From NCBI GenBank assembly GCA_963733395.1, contig CAVTCZ010000021.1, positions 1-64,000 of the forward strand: 64,000 bases of DNA, written 5' to 3'. Made by a program: the position numbers and the translations under genes. Below, piece by piece: positions 8,838-17,973 of this stretch (its first letter is position 1; every line of letters begins with the position of its first letter). The notes under the pieces were generated by a model, which worked only from the letters and a program-made list of their open reading frames with translations, ran no database searches and was not told the DNA's origin. Origin of the DNA: JADKAV01 sp963733395. Its GTDB lineage: Bacteria; Actinomycetota; Actinomycetes; S36-B12; UBA10799.

Positions 8838-9772
8838 ACCGGCATAGCGTACTGGTTACCGGCGCCACCGGTTTCATCGGCAGACATCTCGTCGCCCATT
8901 GCCTGACCCAGGGATGGCAAACGATCGCCGTGGTCCGTACCCCTGAGCGAGCGCGGGTGCTGCCCCAACAACCCCGGCTCGTGCTGACCCAGGCCGGGGA
9001 CAGTGAAGACCTCCGCGGCATCCTCGACGAATACCGCCCAGACGCAGTCATCCATCTCGCGACTCACTTCGTTGCCCGGCACGTATCTGCCGAGGATGTC
9101 TCCGCAATGATCCGGGCAAACGTCGGATTTGGCAGCGATCTGGCGCAGGCCGCCGCTGGCGTCGGAACGCCCATGGTGACAGCGTCATCAGTCTGGCAGC
9201 ACTATCGGGGGGCCGGCTACGACCCGGTTTCGTTGTACGCCGCGACCAAACAGGCTCTCGACGACATTCTGCGCTACTACAGCACCGTTGAAGGGTTGGG
9301 GTGGACGCGAATGATCCTGGGAGACACGTACGGCCCGGGGGACGACCGCAACAAGCTCCTGACCCATTTGCTCAACGCCGCAGTCAGCCAGCGTCCCCTG
9401 CCAGCCGGTTCCGGCCAACAACTGTGGTCGGCAGTACACGTCCACGATGTCGTCCGGGCCCTTCTCGGAGCCGCCGAAGAGCAAGCTCAAGAGGCGATCT
9501 TCCGGGAGTACCAAATCCGTGCGACCCCCTCACCGACTGTTCGCGAAGTGGTAGCCACAGCCGAAGAAGCCATCGGTCGCCCCGTACCCGTGGAGTGGAA
9601 CGCCCGACCTGACCGTGGTCGCGAGATGCTCCAGCCCTGGATCGTGGCGGATGCACCCCCTTTGTGGTCGGCCGAGATCGGCCTACCGGAAGGAATCCGG
9701 GAGGTGTGGAACAGTGACTTCGCCCCGCCAGGAACTGCCGACCCTCAGCACGAACCGCAGATACGCGGTTGA
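8834..9772 (+). CDS. NAD(P)-dependent SDR, candidate CDP-dideoxyhexose 4-reductase
   Basis: The 312-residue protein begins at ATG 8834, which overlaps the preceding stop (ATGA). The N-terminus is VLVTGATGFIGRHL, the active site has TASSVWQHY, and the YxxxK motif is YAATK. Placement after rfbF and the RmlC-like gene suggests that it carries out the last ketoreduction to a CDP-3,6-dideoxyhexose, like AscF, RfbJ or RfbS. The family alone does not distinguish epimerase from reductase. It ends 16 bp before the convergent ABC transporter gene. Confidence 0.8.
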   Translation: MNRHSVLVTGATGFIGRHLVAHCLTQGWQTIAVVRTPERARVLPQQPRLVLTQAGDSEDLRGILDEYRPDAVIHLATHFVARHVSAEDVSAMIRANVGFGSDLAQAAAGVGTPMVTASSVWQHYRGAGYDPVSLYAATKQALDDILRYYSTVEGLGWTRMILGDTYGPGDDRNKLLTHLLNAAVSQRPLPAGSGQQLWSAVHVHDVVRALLGAAEEQAQEAIFREYQIRATPSPTVREVVATAEEAIGRPVPVEWNARPDRGREMLQPWIVADAPPLWSAEIGLPEGIREVWNSDFAPPGTADPQHEPQIRG

Positions 9773-9787
9773 ATCCGGTTCCGCGGG

Positions 9788-10928
9788 CTAGCGCAGGTCC
9801 GCGCCCCGCGCGTGCACGCGGAGCGGTGCCCACACAATCTCCTGGGACACCTGGATGGTCTGCTCGGGATTCTGGTGCCACGGGCGAGGAGAGTCCACGT
9901 CGCAGGCGCTGACGACCACCCTGTACTCGCCACCGGCCAACGGAAGGTCGGGCAGAGTGACGCGTACTCGCCGGGAGTCCACAATTCCCAGCGGCAGGCC
10001 GAGCATCCATCCCGACACGGCATAGAGCAGACCACCGCTGCGCGACAGAATCTCCACGCGGGGCTCGAACCTCTCCGCGTGACCCACGAAGGTGGCATCC
10101 ACCTGGATGTGGGTGAGGTCCCCATGGGTCCGGCCCGAGACACTGACTTGCTCCACACGAACCGGTGGCTGCGCCAAGGGTTCCGGCTCTCCCATGAGTT
10201 CCCGGAAGCGAGCGACCACTTCGGCTGGCTCCCCATCCGAAACAACCCGGCCGTGGTCGAGCAGAATGACCCGGTCGCAGAACTCCTCGACCTGCCGCAT
10301 GTCGTGTGTCACCAGGACGATGGTGCGGCCCTCCTCCTGGAATCTGCGCACGACATCCAGGCACTTGCGCTGGAACGCCTCGTCACCGACAGCGAGCACC
10401 TCGTCGACGAGCAGGATGTCGGGTTCGGCGTAGATGGCCACAGCGAAGCCCAGTCGGACGAACATGCCGCTGGAGTAGAACTTCATGGGCGTGTCGATGA
10501 ACTGCTCCACACCGCTGAACTCGACGATCTCGTCGAAGCGCTCCCGCGCCACCGCGCGCGGAATCCCCAGCACCTCGGCGTTGAGGTAGACGTTCTCGCG
10601 ACCGGTCAGGTCGTGATGGAAGCCCGCGCCGAGTTCCAGCAGCGCAGCCAGCGTGCCGCGCCGACGGACCTCACCGCGGGTAGGCGTCAGCACCCCGCCG
10701 ATGATCTTCAGCAGGGTGCTCTTGCCTGACCCGTTGTGGCCGATCAGACCCAACGGTTGACCCGGCTGCGATGTCCGCGGTGATGTCGTCCAAGGCCAGG
10801 AACGTCTCCTTCGTGGCATGCCGGCGCAGCACCTTGGTCACGAACAGACCCCGCAACGTCTTCTCGTGCCGCAGGGAGAACTGCTGGGTCACCCCATCGA
10901 TCTCCAGTGCGGGCAGTCGGGCGCTCAT
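9788..10928 (-). CDS. Polysaccharide ABC exporter ATPase (Wzt/RfbE-like) with C-terminal domain, one frameshift
   Basis: The start is ATG 10928, overlapping the permease stop. The first ~57 residues (LEIDGVTQQFSLRHEKTLRG) are in one frame; from the Walker A GHNGSGKST onward the frame changes. One extra G/C at 10761-10763 explains this: with it removed the protein reads DITADIAAGQPLGLIGHNGS. The signature is YSSGMFVRLGFA, Walker B DILLVDEVLAVGD and the switch His LVTHD. About 130 residues after the ATPase domain resemble the Wzt carbohydrate-binding extension, which selects the glycan for export. The corrected length is about 379 residues. It pairs with the permease upstream. Confidence 0.88.
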
Positions 10929-11821
10929 CACAGTTCCGCCGCGAAGTTCTCTTGCAGGCGGTTGAAGATCCGCTGCGCCAGCCACACGAACACAGCGCAG
11001 ACGACGACCGTCCCCCACAGTCGCAGCGCGAAGAACGAGTCGAAGTACTCCTGCGGCGGCTGGCCGGGCCAGGCCCCCTGCTGGAAGGCAACGGTCGCCG
11101 AAGCCAGCGGATTGGCCATGTACACGTCGAAGACCCAATCGGGCAGGCCCTTGTCCGCCAGGGTCTGCTGGACCGTCCACCAGCCGTACAGGATCGGTGT
11201 CAGCCAGAACAGCAGCAGCAACCCGACATCGACGATGAACTGCACGTCGCGGACGTACACGTTCAGGGCGCCGAGCAACATGCCGCAGGCGAGTCCGAGC
11301 AGGACCACGATCAGGATGGCCGGGATGACGAACGGTACGTCGGCCAGCCGGGGCCAGTCACCGGTGACGGCGAATGCGATGACCAGGACCACCGCCTGGA
11401 AGAAGAAGTTGACGATGGCCACGCCCGTGGTCGACAGCGGCAGGAGTTCCCGCCGCAGGGCCACCTTCTTCACCAGCGGGGCGTTCCACAGGATCGATGT
11501 GGTGCCCAACGTGACTGCCTCGGAGAACAGCCCGAAGATCATCAGCCCGCAGAACACGAAGAAGCCGAAATCCGGGATCTGGTCGCCGAAGCCCAGGAAG
11601 ACGCCGAGGACCAGGCCGTAGACCCCCAGCTGCACCAGCGGCTTGATCATCGTCCACAGGATGCCGAGCATCGACCCGCGGTAGCGGATGCTCAATTCCT
11701 TGCGGATCAGGCTCACCAGCAGCAGCCGGGATCGCCACACATCGGCGGCGGCCGACCAGAAGCCGCGCCAGAACGGCTCCCGCCGGTTGACGACCTCCAC
11801 CGTGCTCACAGTGGCCACCAT
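10928..11821 (-). CDS. Polysaccharide ABC exporter permease (Wzm/RfbD-like)
   Basis: This ABC-2 membrane protein has about six helices, an amphipathic N-terminus (LIRKELSIRYRGSMLG) and the typical WTMIKPLVQLGVYGLV segment. ATG 11821 gives 297 residues. However TATGGT at 11817-11822 lies 7 bases before an in-frame GTG at 11809, so a leaderless start there is equally likely. It would export a lipid-linked glycan together with the Wzt-like ATPase. The closest functional analogues are the galactan/O-antigen exporters such as the mycobacterial Rv3783/Rv3781 pair. It is divergent from the GT4 gene with 41 bp between. Confidence 0.9.
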   Translation of the reverse strand: MVATVSTVEVVNRREPFWRGFWSAAADVWRSRLLLVSLIRKELSIRYRGSMLGILWTMIKPLVQLGVYGLVLGVFLGFGDQIPDFGFFVFCGLMIFGLFSEAVTLGTTSILWNAPLVKKVALRRELLPLSTTGVAIVNFFFQAVVLVIAFAVTGDWPRLADVPFVIPAILIVVLLGLACGMLLGALNVYVRDVQFIVDVGLLLLFWLTPILYGWWTVQQTLADKGLPDWVFDVYMANPLASATVAFQQGAWPGQPPQEYFDSFFALRLWGTVVVCAVFVWLAQRIFNRLQENFAAEL

Positions 11822-11862
11822 AGAGCCGCCATCACCGGTACCCGGGCACCCGGCAGGCCACA

Positions 11863-12880
11863 ATGGGAAGCGTGATCGTCGTCCTGCACCCGTCAGACGA
11901 ACTCTACGGAGCAGACCGGGTGCTCCTGGAGACCGTGGAGAGGCTTGTCCGAAGGGATGCAGTCGAGGTCTGGCTACCCAAGGACGTGCCCTACCCGGGC
12001 CGGGGCTTGAGCCGGGAGTTGGACCTGCGTGGCATCCCGCACCGCGATCTGGACCTCCCCGTCCTGCGCCGGGCCTACACCAACCCGCGAGACATGCTGG
12101 CCGTCGCCCGCAGGGGAGCTCACCTCCTGCAGCGCCTGCGGCAGACTGCGGCCCGACCGGCTCTACGTGAACACCTCGGCACTGGCCCCTGCGATACCGC
12201 TGGCCAGCGGGCTCGGCATCACGAGCACGCTGCACATTCACGAAACGTGGGGTGCGACCGAGCGTCGGCTCCTCACCCCCCTGTGCATGCCGGCGGATCA
12301 GATCGTGGTGGTCGGCGAGGCCACACGTGCCGCCCTGCCGGAGGTCCTGGGACGCCGGGCGTTGATCCGCAGGCACACCGTGGCGGCGCCCGGCCCGGAC
12401 GTGGACGAGGTGAAGCGGATCCGCGCACTCGTCGGCGCGCCCGGCACCCCCGTGGTCCTCTATGCAGGCCGGTGGACGCCCGGAAAGGGCATCGCCGAGT
12501 TCCTCGCCGCCCTGCGGGCCAGCGACGCACACCTGCTGCTGCTCGGCGGCCCGCCGCCATCCGGGCGCGCCGTCGACGTGCTGGAAGAGATCGACCGGCT
12601 CAATCTCCGCGATCGCGTCCACGTCGTGGGTGAAGTTGCTGACGTCTGGCCCTATATCTATGCCAGCGACGCAGTGGTGGTGCCCAGCATCCACCCGGAG
12701 AGCTACCCCACGATCGCGCTCGAGGCCATAGCTGCGGGCCGACCGGTGCTGGCCAGCGACATCGGAGGGCTGCCGGAGATCGTCACCCCCCGCACGGGCT
12801 GGCTGATCCGCCCCGGGGACACCGAGGCCTGGTCCGAACGCCTCAGAGCACTGCAGACCACCGTTGATCTGCAACAATGA
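11863..12880 (+). CDS. GT4 family glycosyltransferase, one frameshift
   Basis: The N-terminal part reads VIVVLHPSDELYGADRVLLE, a GT-B fold donor/acceptor start. After a break near 12140 the protein continues RPDRLYVNTSA, then VVLYAGRWTPGKGIAEFL, and ends with HPESYPTIALEAIAAGRPV, the E-x7-E nucleotide-sugar motif of GT4. The full span is one base longer than a multiple of three. Removing one base (likely A at 12145) joins both halves into about 338 residues. The start could be ATG 11863 or GTG 11872; CACAAT 6 bases before the GTG would suit a leaderless start. The sugar is unknown. Confidence 0.83.
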
Positions 12881-12884
12881 CCGC

Positions 12885-13814
12885 GTGTCAGGGATCGCGA
12901 GTGAAGGCTTCGCCGTCGCTGCCGTGGTGGTGACCTACAACCGCCGGCGCCTGCTCGCCGAATGCCTGGATGCCATCGAGGCGCAGACCCACCGCCCGGA
13001 CCTGATCATCGTGATCGACAACGCCTCCACCGACGACACGGCCGACTACCTGGCGACCAGGGCCTGGTCGATCCCGCATCAGGCGCACACCCTGCCTCGC
13101 AACTACGGCGGTGCCCTCGGCTTCGCAGTGGGGATGAAGGCCGCCCTGGCTGCCGGCGCGGAGTCGGTCTGGTTGATGGACGACGATGCGATCGCCACGC
13201 CGAGTGCCCTCGAGTACCTGGTCGAGGACACCAAGGTCGCCACCCGTGGCGGCCGGCGGCCGGCCTTCGCCTGTTCGATGGTCGTCTGGCGCGACGGGTC
13301 TGTGGCCCGCATGAACATCCCGCGGGCGAACGCGCTCTGGAACGAGTCGGCCGCGCGCTTCGGCCGCGCAGTGGTGGACGTCGACAGCGCCTCCTTCGTG
13401 TCGGTGCTCATCCCGGTCGAGCACATCCGAGCCGTCGGTCTGCCGCACATCGGATACTTCAAGTGGTACGACGACACCGAGTACACCTTGCGTCTGCGCG
13501 GAACCTACGGCCCGGGCATCTGCAGCATGAACAGCGTCGTCAAGCACCTCCCGGCGCACAACGAGGGCGCCCTGCCCTGGCAGGCGACCGAGGAAGACGT
13601 GGAGCATCACGCGCGGGCTCTGCGTAACAGGGTCAGTGCATCGTTGTCCCTCACGGACGTCCGCGGGTTCCTGTCGGCGACCCGGGACGCCTCTATGGCG
13701 GTGACCTCCCCCACCCAGCCGCTGCGCCGGAGGATGCGCCTTCTGCGGGGTTTCCTCTCCGGCCTGTCGTACAAACCCCCGATCCTGCGGACGGACGACG
13801 ACGGTCCGGTATGA
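12885..13814 (+). CDS. GlfT1-like galactofuranosyltransferase family GT2
   Basis: The 309-residue protein starts best at GTG 12885, just after the GT4 stop; a TTG at 12864 is also in frame. The GT-A domain shows AAVVVTYNRRRLLAECL, VIDNASTDDT, LPRNYGGALGFAVGM and the metal site WLMDDDA. The long NYGGAxGF spacing and W-x-DDD motif are typical of galactofuranosyl- and rhamnosyltransferases such as mycobacterial GlfT1, which is about the same size and also lies beside an ABC exporter. I infer a role in the first steps of a galactan-like chain. Family is secure; linkage is not. Confidence 0.8.
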   Translation: MSGIASEGFAVAAVVVTYNRRRLLAECLDAIEAQTHRPDLIIVIDNASTDDTADYLATRAWSIPHQAHTLPRNYGGALGFAVGMKAALAAGAESVWLMDDDAIATPSALEYLVEDTKVATRGGRRPAFACSMVVWRDGSVARMNIPRANALWNESAARFGRAVVDVDSASFVSVLIPVEHIRAVGLPHIGYFKWYDDTEYTLRLRGTYGPGICSMNSVVKHLPAHNEGALPWQATEEDVEHHARALRNRVSASLSLTDVRGFLSATRDASMAVTSPTQPLRRRMRLLRGFLSGLSYKPPILRTDDDGPV

Positions 13815-13841
13815 GGGACGCTCCAAGGGAATGGTGGAGGC

Positions 13842-15627
13842 GTGACTGACCGTACAGCTGACACGTGCGCCGGTCCTGCCCACCTGAGTCCCAGCACGGA
13901 AGAGCGGAGTCAAGGCACCTGGCGGCGGTGGCTGCAGTGGCTGCTCTTGGCCCTGCCACTGGCCATCCTCGCCATCGCCGCATGGCACTTTCGAAATGTC
14001 GTCGATGACGGCTTCATCTACTTGCGCATAGTCCGCAATGTTCTTGCGGGCAACGGCCCCGTCTTCAACGTCGGGGAGCGCGTGGAGACCTACACCGGAC
14101 CGTTGTGGGTCGCCCTGCTGTCCATGATCGGATGGGTCAGGCCCGCAGCACTGCCCTGGATCGCGGTTCTCGTCGGGATCGCCGCCACTGTCGCGGCGGT
14201 CGGCTTGGCCATGCTGGGATCTGCCCGCCTGTCGCGACAGGTGGCTGAGAACGCGCTGCTGATCCCTGTCGGGGCATTGGTGTTCGTGTCTGTCGCCGTG
14301 GTCTGGACGTTCGCGTCCACCGGACTCGAGACCGGCATCACCTTCCTATGGCTGGCCGGTTGCCTGTGGGTACTCGTGCGCTGGGCGGCCGAGCAACGGG
14401 TGCCCCGCTGGGGGCTGATCGTGCTCGGCTTGGGGCCGCTCGTGCGCCCGGAGCTCCTGCTGGCCTCCGCCATCTTCGTATTCGGGGTCGTCGGCAGGGT
14501 CGTGGCGACTCTGGGGCTGGCGCGGGGTCCTGCGGTCGGTGGCTTGGGCGAGTGCCCTGCCCGTGATCTACGAGGTGTTCCGGATGGCCTACTTCGGTCA
14601 GATCCTGGCCACCACGGCGACAGCCAAAGAGGGCGCGCTGCTCCGCCCCGCCTGGGGCTGGGGCTATCTGACTGATTTCATGGCGCCCTACCGCCTGTTG
14701 CTCCCGCTGACCCTTCTCTTCGTGGCCTACGCGATCCTGGCTGTCAGGCTGCCCAACACCCGGTGGCGAATCGCGTTGCTCGCGTTGCCCGCAGCGGGGT
14801 TGGTCAATGCGTGCTTCGTGGTCCTCATGGGCGGCGACTACATGCACGGCCGCCTGTTGCTGCCTGCCCTGTTCGCCATCATCGCCCCGCTGGCCGTGCT
14901 GCCACTACGCAAGGATTTCGCTGTCGGATTGCTCATCGTCCCGTGGGCCATAGTGAGCCTGCTGGCCTTCCGGGTTCCGGCGGGACTGCGCTTGCCGGTG
15001 GTTGGGATTGTGGGCGACCAGCGAGTCACACCCGCCGACTTCGGATTGGCAGGAGAGAGCCCCACGTGGTGGCGTGGCGACGGGCTCTACGTCCGTTTCG
15101 GCGTAGTGGCGCGGGACTTCACGCAGGTCCCGGTGCAACTGGCCCCTCAGTACCCGCCCAACGTCGTGGCGATGACCTCGCTGGGGCTGGCCTCGTACGT
15201 GCTGCCCCTCGACTACTACAGCTACGACGTTCTGGGGCTGGCCAACCCGCTGGCCGCTCACCTCGAACTGTCCCGACGGGCATTGCCCGGTCATGAGAAG
15301 GACCTCCCCGACCCGTGGCTGATCGCGCAACTCACCCCGCCGGGAGTTCCCATCGATCCCTTCACCGCACCCGCGTTCGAACGACCCAACTCGGTCTTCG
15401 GCGATCTCATCCCCCGCACGAGCGGCGCCGAGTTGGCCTCCCAGACTCGATGGGCAAGACAGGCCCTGCAGTGCGGTGAACTGTCCGAGTTGGTCAACGG
15501 CCCGCGCGAACCGCTGACCCTTTCGCGAGCCATGAAGAACGTTGCGGGATCCTTCACGCTTACCCGATTGCGGGTCCCCGCGGACCCGCGAGCAGCGTAC
15601 GAGACCTTCTGCGCGGCCGACCAGTGA
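13842..15627 (+). CDS. AftB-like membrane arabinofuranosyltransferase (GT-C), one frameshift
   Basis: The corrected protein has about 594 residues. It begins with a cytoplasmic tail and a helix, then VVDDGFIYLRIVRNVLAGNG and ERVETYTGPLW, the DD-containing first loop of GT-C enzymes such as AftB. About ten helices and an extracytoplasmic C-terminal domain follow. The frame breaks around 14515-14520 (VVATLG followed by WRGVLRSVAWASALPVIYE in the next frame) and needs one base removed. Family members transfer arabinofuranose from decaprenyl-phosphoryl arabinose outside the cytoplasm. Neighbouring GlfT1-, Wzm/Wzt- and GtrA-like genes support a role in a surface arabinan or galactan. The donor sugar is inferred. 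Confidence 0.78.
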
Positions 15628-15756
15628 TGCTCTGGATTCCCGCGGGTGCTCGGGGTACGTGCGTCTGGACCCGGTGGCTCGGATCCGCCCGCCACGCCCC
15701 CAGCTGATCCCCCCGGGACATCCGCCGACCAGCGTCCATCCGCTAGCCTGACTGCG

Positions 15757-16170
15757 ATGTCCGTCGTTGCCCCAGCCAGAGACCCTCACGCCCGCAAAGA
15801 GGTGGGCGGCTTCCTGGTGGTCGGGCTCCTGGCCGTCGTGCTCGACTTCGGGTTGTTCAACGCGCTGTTGTGGCTCGGCTGGGACGTCTGGGCGGCCAAT
15901 GCGGTGGCGCTGATCCTGTCGATGACCTTTGCCTTCGCCGGGAACTACCGGTGGACCTTCGCCCACCGCCAGACGAAGTCGCTGTGGCACGCCTACACCG
16001 CCTTTGCCGGGATCAACGCCCTCGCGGTGGTGTTCATCGAGGCGGTCGTCGTGGGCGCCGAGGCGCTGAGTCAGCCGAACCCACTCTGGTTGAACATCAT
16101 CAAGGCCACCGCCACTGCCATCGCAACGGTTGGCCGCTTCTTCGCCTACAAGAAGTGGGTCTTCTTCTAG
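15757..16170 (+). CDS. GtrA family membrane protein
   Basis: The 137-residue protein has four hydrophobic helices and the family pattern F-L-V-V-G-L ... NYRWTF ... RFFAYKKWVFF. GtrA proteins help move or present polyprenyl-phosphate sugars across the membrane; the mycobacterial homologue Rv3789 lies in the arabinogalactan region. Upstream of ATG 15757 there are about 130 bases without a gene. Its TAG stop and the TAG stop of the opposite-strand gene share the tetranucleotide CTAG at 16167-16170. Confidence 0.87.
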   Translation: MSVVAPARDPHARKEVGGFLVVGLLAVVLDFGLFNALLWLGWDVWAANAVALILSMTFAFAGNYRWTFAHRQTKSLWHAYTAFAGINALAVVFIEAVVVGAEALSQPNPLWLNIIKATATAIATVGRFFAYKKWVFF

Positions 16171-17255
16171 AGCAGCAGCCCGTTGTAGTGCCCCGGGAAG
16201 CTCGTCGGGGTGAAGAACCAGGTCTCCAGTGCGTACCGCTCCTCGGTCAGGTCGGGCTTGGTCCCGGTCTTGTGCAGCAGGAACTGGTCGAAGAACACCG
16301 CGTCCCCCGCGCGGAAAACCGGCGAGATGATCGGTTCGGATCCACGCTCCTGCTCGACGATCTCCGGTGAGACATCCCAGTCGAAGAAGGCCCCTTCGGT
16401 ACCTGTGGGCACGATGTGATCGAACCGGCGCGCGACGATGTCCAGGCCCGAGGCCCGCTCGCCACAGTCGGACAGTGCGACCCACATGTTCACCGTGTGC
16501 TTCTCAGTGCCCAGGAACGCCCCGTCCTGGTGCCAACTCGATCCGGTGTCGGTGGGCACCCGGCGCAGCGTCCACTTCTCGAGGCTGATCGCAGGCCGCT
16601 CACCCAGGTAGGACCCGACCAGTTCCGCAAGCCCGACCCGTTGGAACTCCGCGAGGATGTACGCGGCCGCGCGCGGGGAATCCGCCGCGGCCAACCCCGC
16701 CGCACCGTGGTTCCAACTGCGGAAGTGCGTGGCGCCGAGTACCTGCCCGGACACATCGGTCAGCGGCACGTTCCATGCCGGGTCGACTCGCTCGCGGTCT
16801 TCGTCATACGCCGCCATCGTCTGGTCGATCATGCTGCGCAGGTCCGCACACACATCCTCGCCGAACAGCCCCCGGACGATCAGCACGCCGTGTTTGCGCA
16901 CCCCGGCCACGAGGCGGTCTCGATCCAGATCCTCGGCCCGGATCTCCGGCAGCCCCGAGGTGACCGGGAGGTCTGCCTCGGTCTGCGGCGGCCACGGGAC
17001 ATCCGCCGGATCGCCGCTCGAGGCGCGCCGGAACGCCTCGTTGCGCAGTTGCAGTTCCGCCCGTGCCCGCTCGTCACCGGTCATCTCCGGCCGGGCACGA
17101 ACCATCAGGTCCACCGCGTCGCTCACGCTGCCGGCGTCCAGCAGGGATTCGATCCCCGGGTAGTCCGACAGATCCAATCCCGCGAACGATGCGGAGCTCT
17201 CAGGAACCTGAGCTTCGACCCGTCGCCCACGCAGTCGTTTCAGCATGATCTCCAC
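16167..17255 (-). CDS. Phytanoyl-CoA dioxygenase family Fe(II)/2-oxoglutarate oxygenase
   Basis: The protein has 362 residues from GTG 17255 or 359 from ATG 17246. The jelly-roll core carries SSWHQDGAFLG, giving the His-x-Asp iron ligands, and a distal His in QFLLHKTGT, with a downstream Arg (EERYALETWF) placed to bind 2-oxoglutarate. An N-terminal ~100 residues are poorly conserved. Members hydroxylate lipids, sugars or small molecules. In this context, modification of a glycan or its lipid anchor is plausible but unproven. It stands alone on the minus strand between GtrA and the acyltransferase. Confidence 0.85.
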   Translation of the reverse strand: MEIMLKRLRGRRVEAQVPESSASFAGLDLSDYPGIESLLDAGSVSDAVDLMVRARPEMTGDERARAELQLRNEAFRRASSGDPADVPWPPQTEADLPVTSGLPEIRAEDLDRDRLVAGVRKHGVLIVRGLFGEDVCADLRSMIDQTMAAYDEDRERVDPAWNVPLTDVSGQVLGATHFRSWNHGAAGLAAADSPRAAAYILAEFQRVGLAELVGSYLGERPAISLEKWTLRRVPTDTGSSWHQDGAFLGTEKHTVNMWVALSDCGERASGLDIVARRFDHIVPTGTEGAFFDWDVSPEIVEQERGSEPIISPVFRAGDAVFFDQFLLHKTGTKPDLTEERYALETWFFTPTSFPGHYNGLLL

Positions 17256-17298
17256 CCTTCCCGAATGCCGCCTCTGCCGACACCGGAGTCCTTACAGT

Positions 17299-17973
17299 AT
17301 GCCTATGTCAGGCACCCCGGGAGCACTCCTCGCGCGCGGCAGGCAACAAGCCGGCGCGATCAGGAACATGTACCGACGCAGTAGGACCAGGCGGGCGTGG
17401 GTGCGTCAACGCCACACCGAGAGCCCGCCGCTGCGCCAGGCGCTGGCCGCGGACGCACGGATGACCCTCCGATACCGGGGTGAGGAACGGCCTCATCTCT
17501 CCCGCACCGAGATGGCCGCGGAGATCCTGCGGCTGTCGTTCGTCAGCGACGCCTTCTTCGCCCAGGTGCTGTACCGCGGTCGGGTGGCCGCGCTCCGACG
17601 AGGCATCCCGGTCATCCCACGGCTGTGCCACTTCGGCGCGATGACCCTCAGCCAGGTGTGCATCGGCGACCCGGTGGTGATCAAGTCAGGCCTGTACCTG
17701 CCCCACGGACAGGTGGTGGTGGATGGCATCACCGACATCGGGGCGGAGGTGATCCTCTTCCCGTGGACGACCATCGGGCTGCGGGCGGGGAACTTCCAGG
17801 GGCCCCGGCTGGGGCATCGGGTCCACGTCGGTACCGGCGCGAAGGTGGTGGGTCCCGTGGCCGTGGGAGGCGGCGCCCGGCTGGGGGCCAACACCGTCGT
17901 GATCGAGGATGTCCCCGGCGATGCGACAGTCGTCGGGGTGCCGGGACGCGTGTCGAACACCACCCGGCTATGA
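17299..17973 (+). CDS. Hexapeptide-repeat acyltransferase (LbH, serine O-acetyltransferase-like)
   Basis: The protein has 224 residues from ATG 17299; ATG 17305 is an alternative. An Arg-rich N-terminus is followed by a helical stretch (LSFVSDAFFAQVLYRG) and then a left-handed beta-helix with repeats such as IGDPVVIKSGLYLP, GARLGANTVVIEDVPGDATVVGVPGRV. This ending is that of CysE/WbbJ-type O-acetyltransferases. It most likely O-acetylates a sugar. Its stop overlaps the start of the first tandem GT2 gene (ATGA at 17970-17973), so it is translationally coupled to that array. Confidence 0.82.
   Translation: MPMSGTPGALLARGRQQAGAIRNMYRRSRTRRAWVRQRHTESPPLRQALAADARMTLRYRGEERPHLSRTEMAAEILRLSFVSDAFFAQVLYRGRVAALRRGIPVIPRLCHFGAMTLSQVCIGDPVVIKSGLYLPHGQVVVDGITDIGAEVILFPWTTIGLRAGNFQGPRLGHRVHVGTGAKVVGPVAVGGGARLGANTVVIEDVPGDATVVGVPGRVSNTTRL

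Noticed and set aside
10928..12877. Minus-strand 649-codon reading for the permease
   Set aside because: The first 350 codons are antisense to the GT4 gene; the family match begins only at 11821 or 11809.
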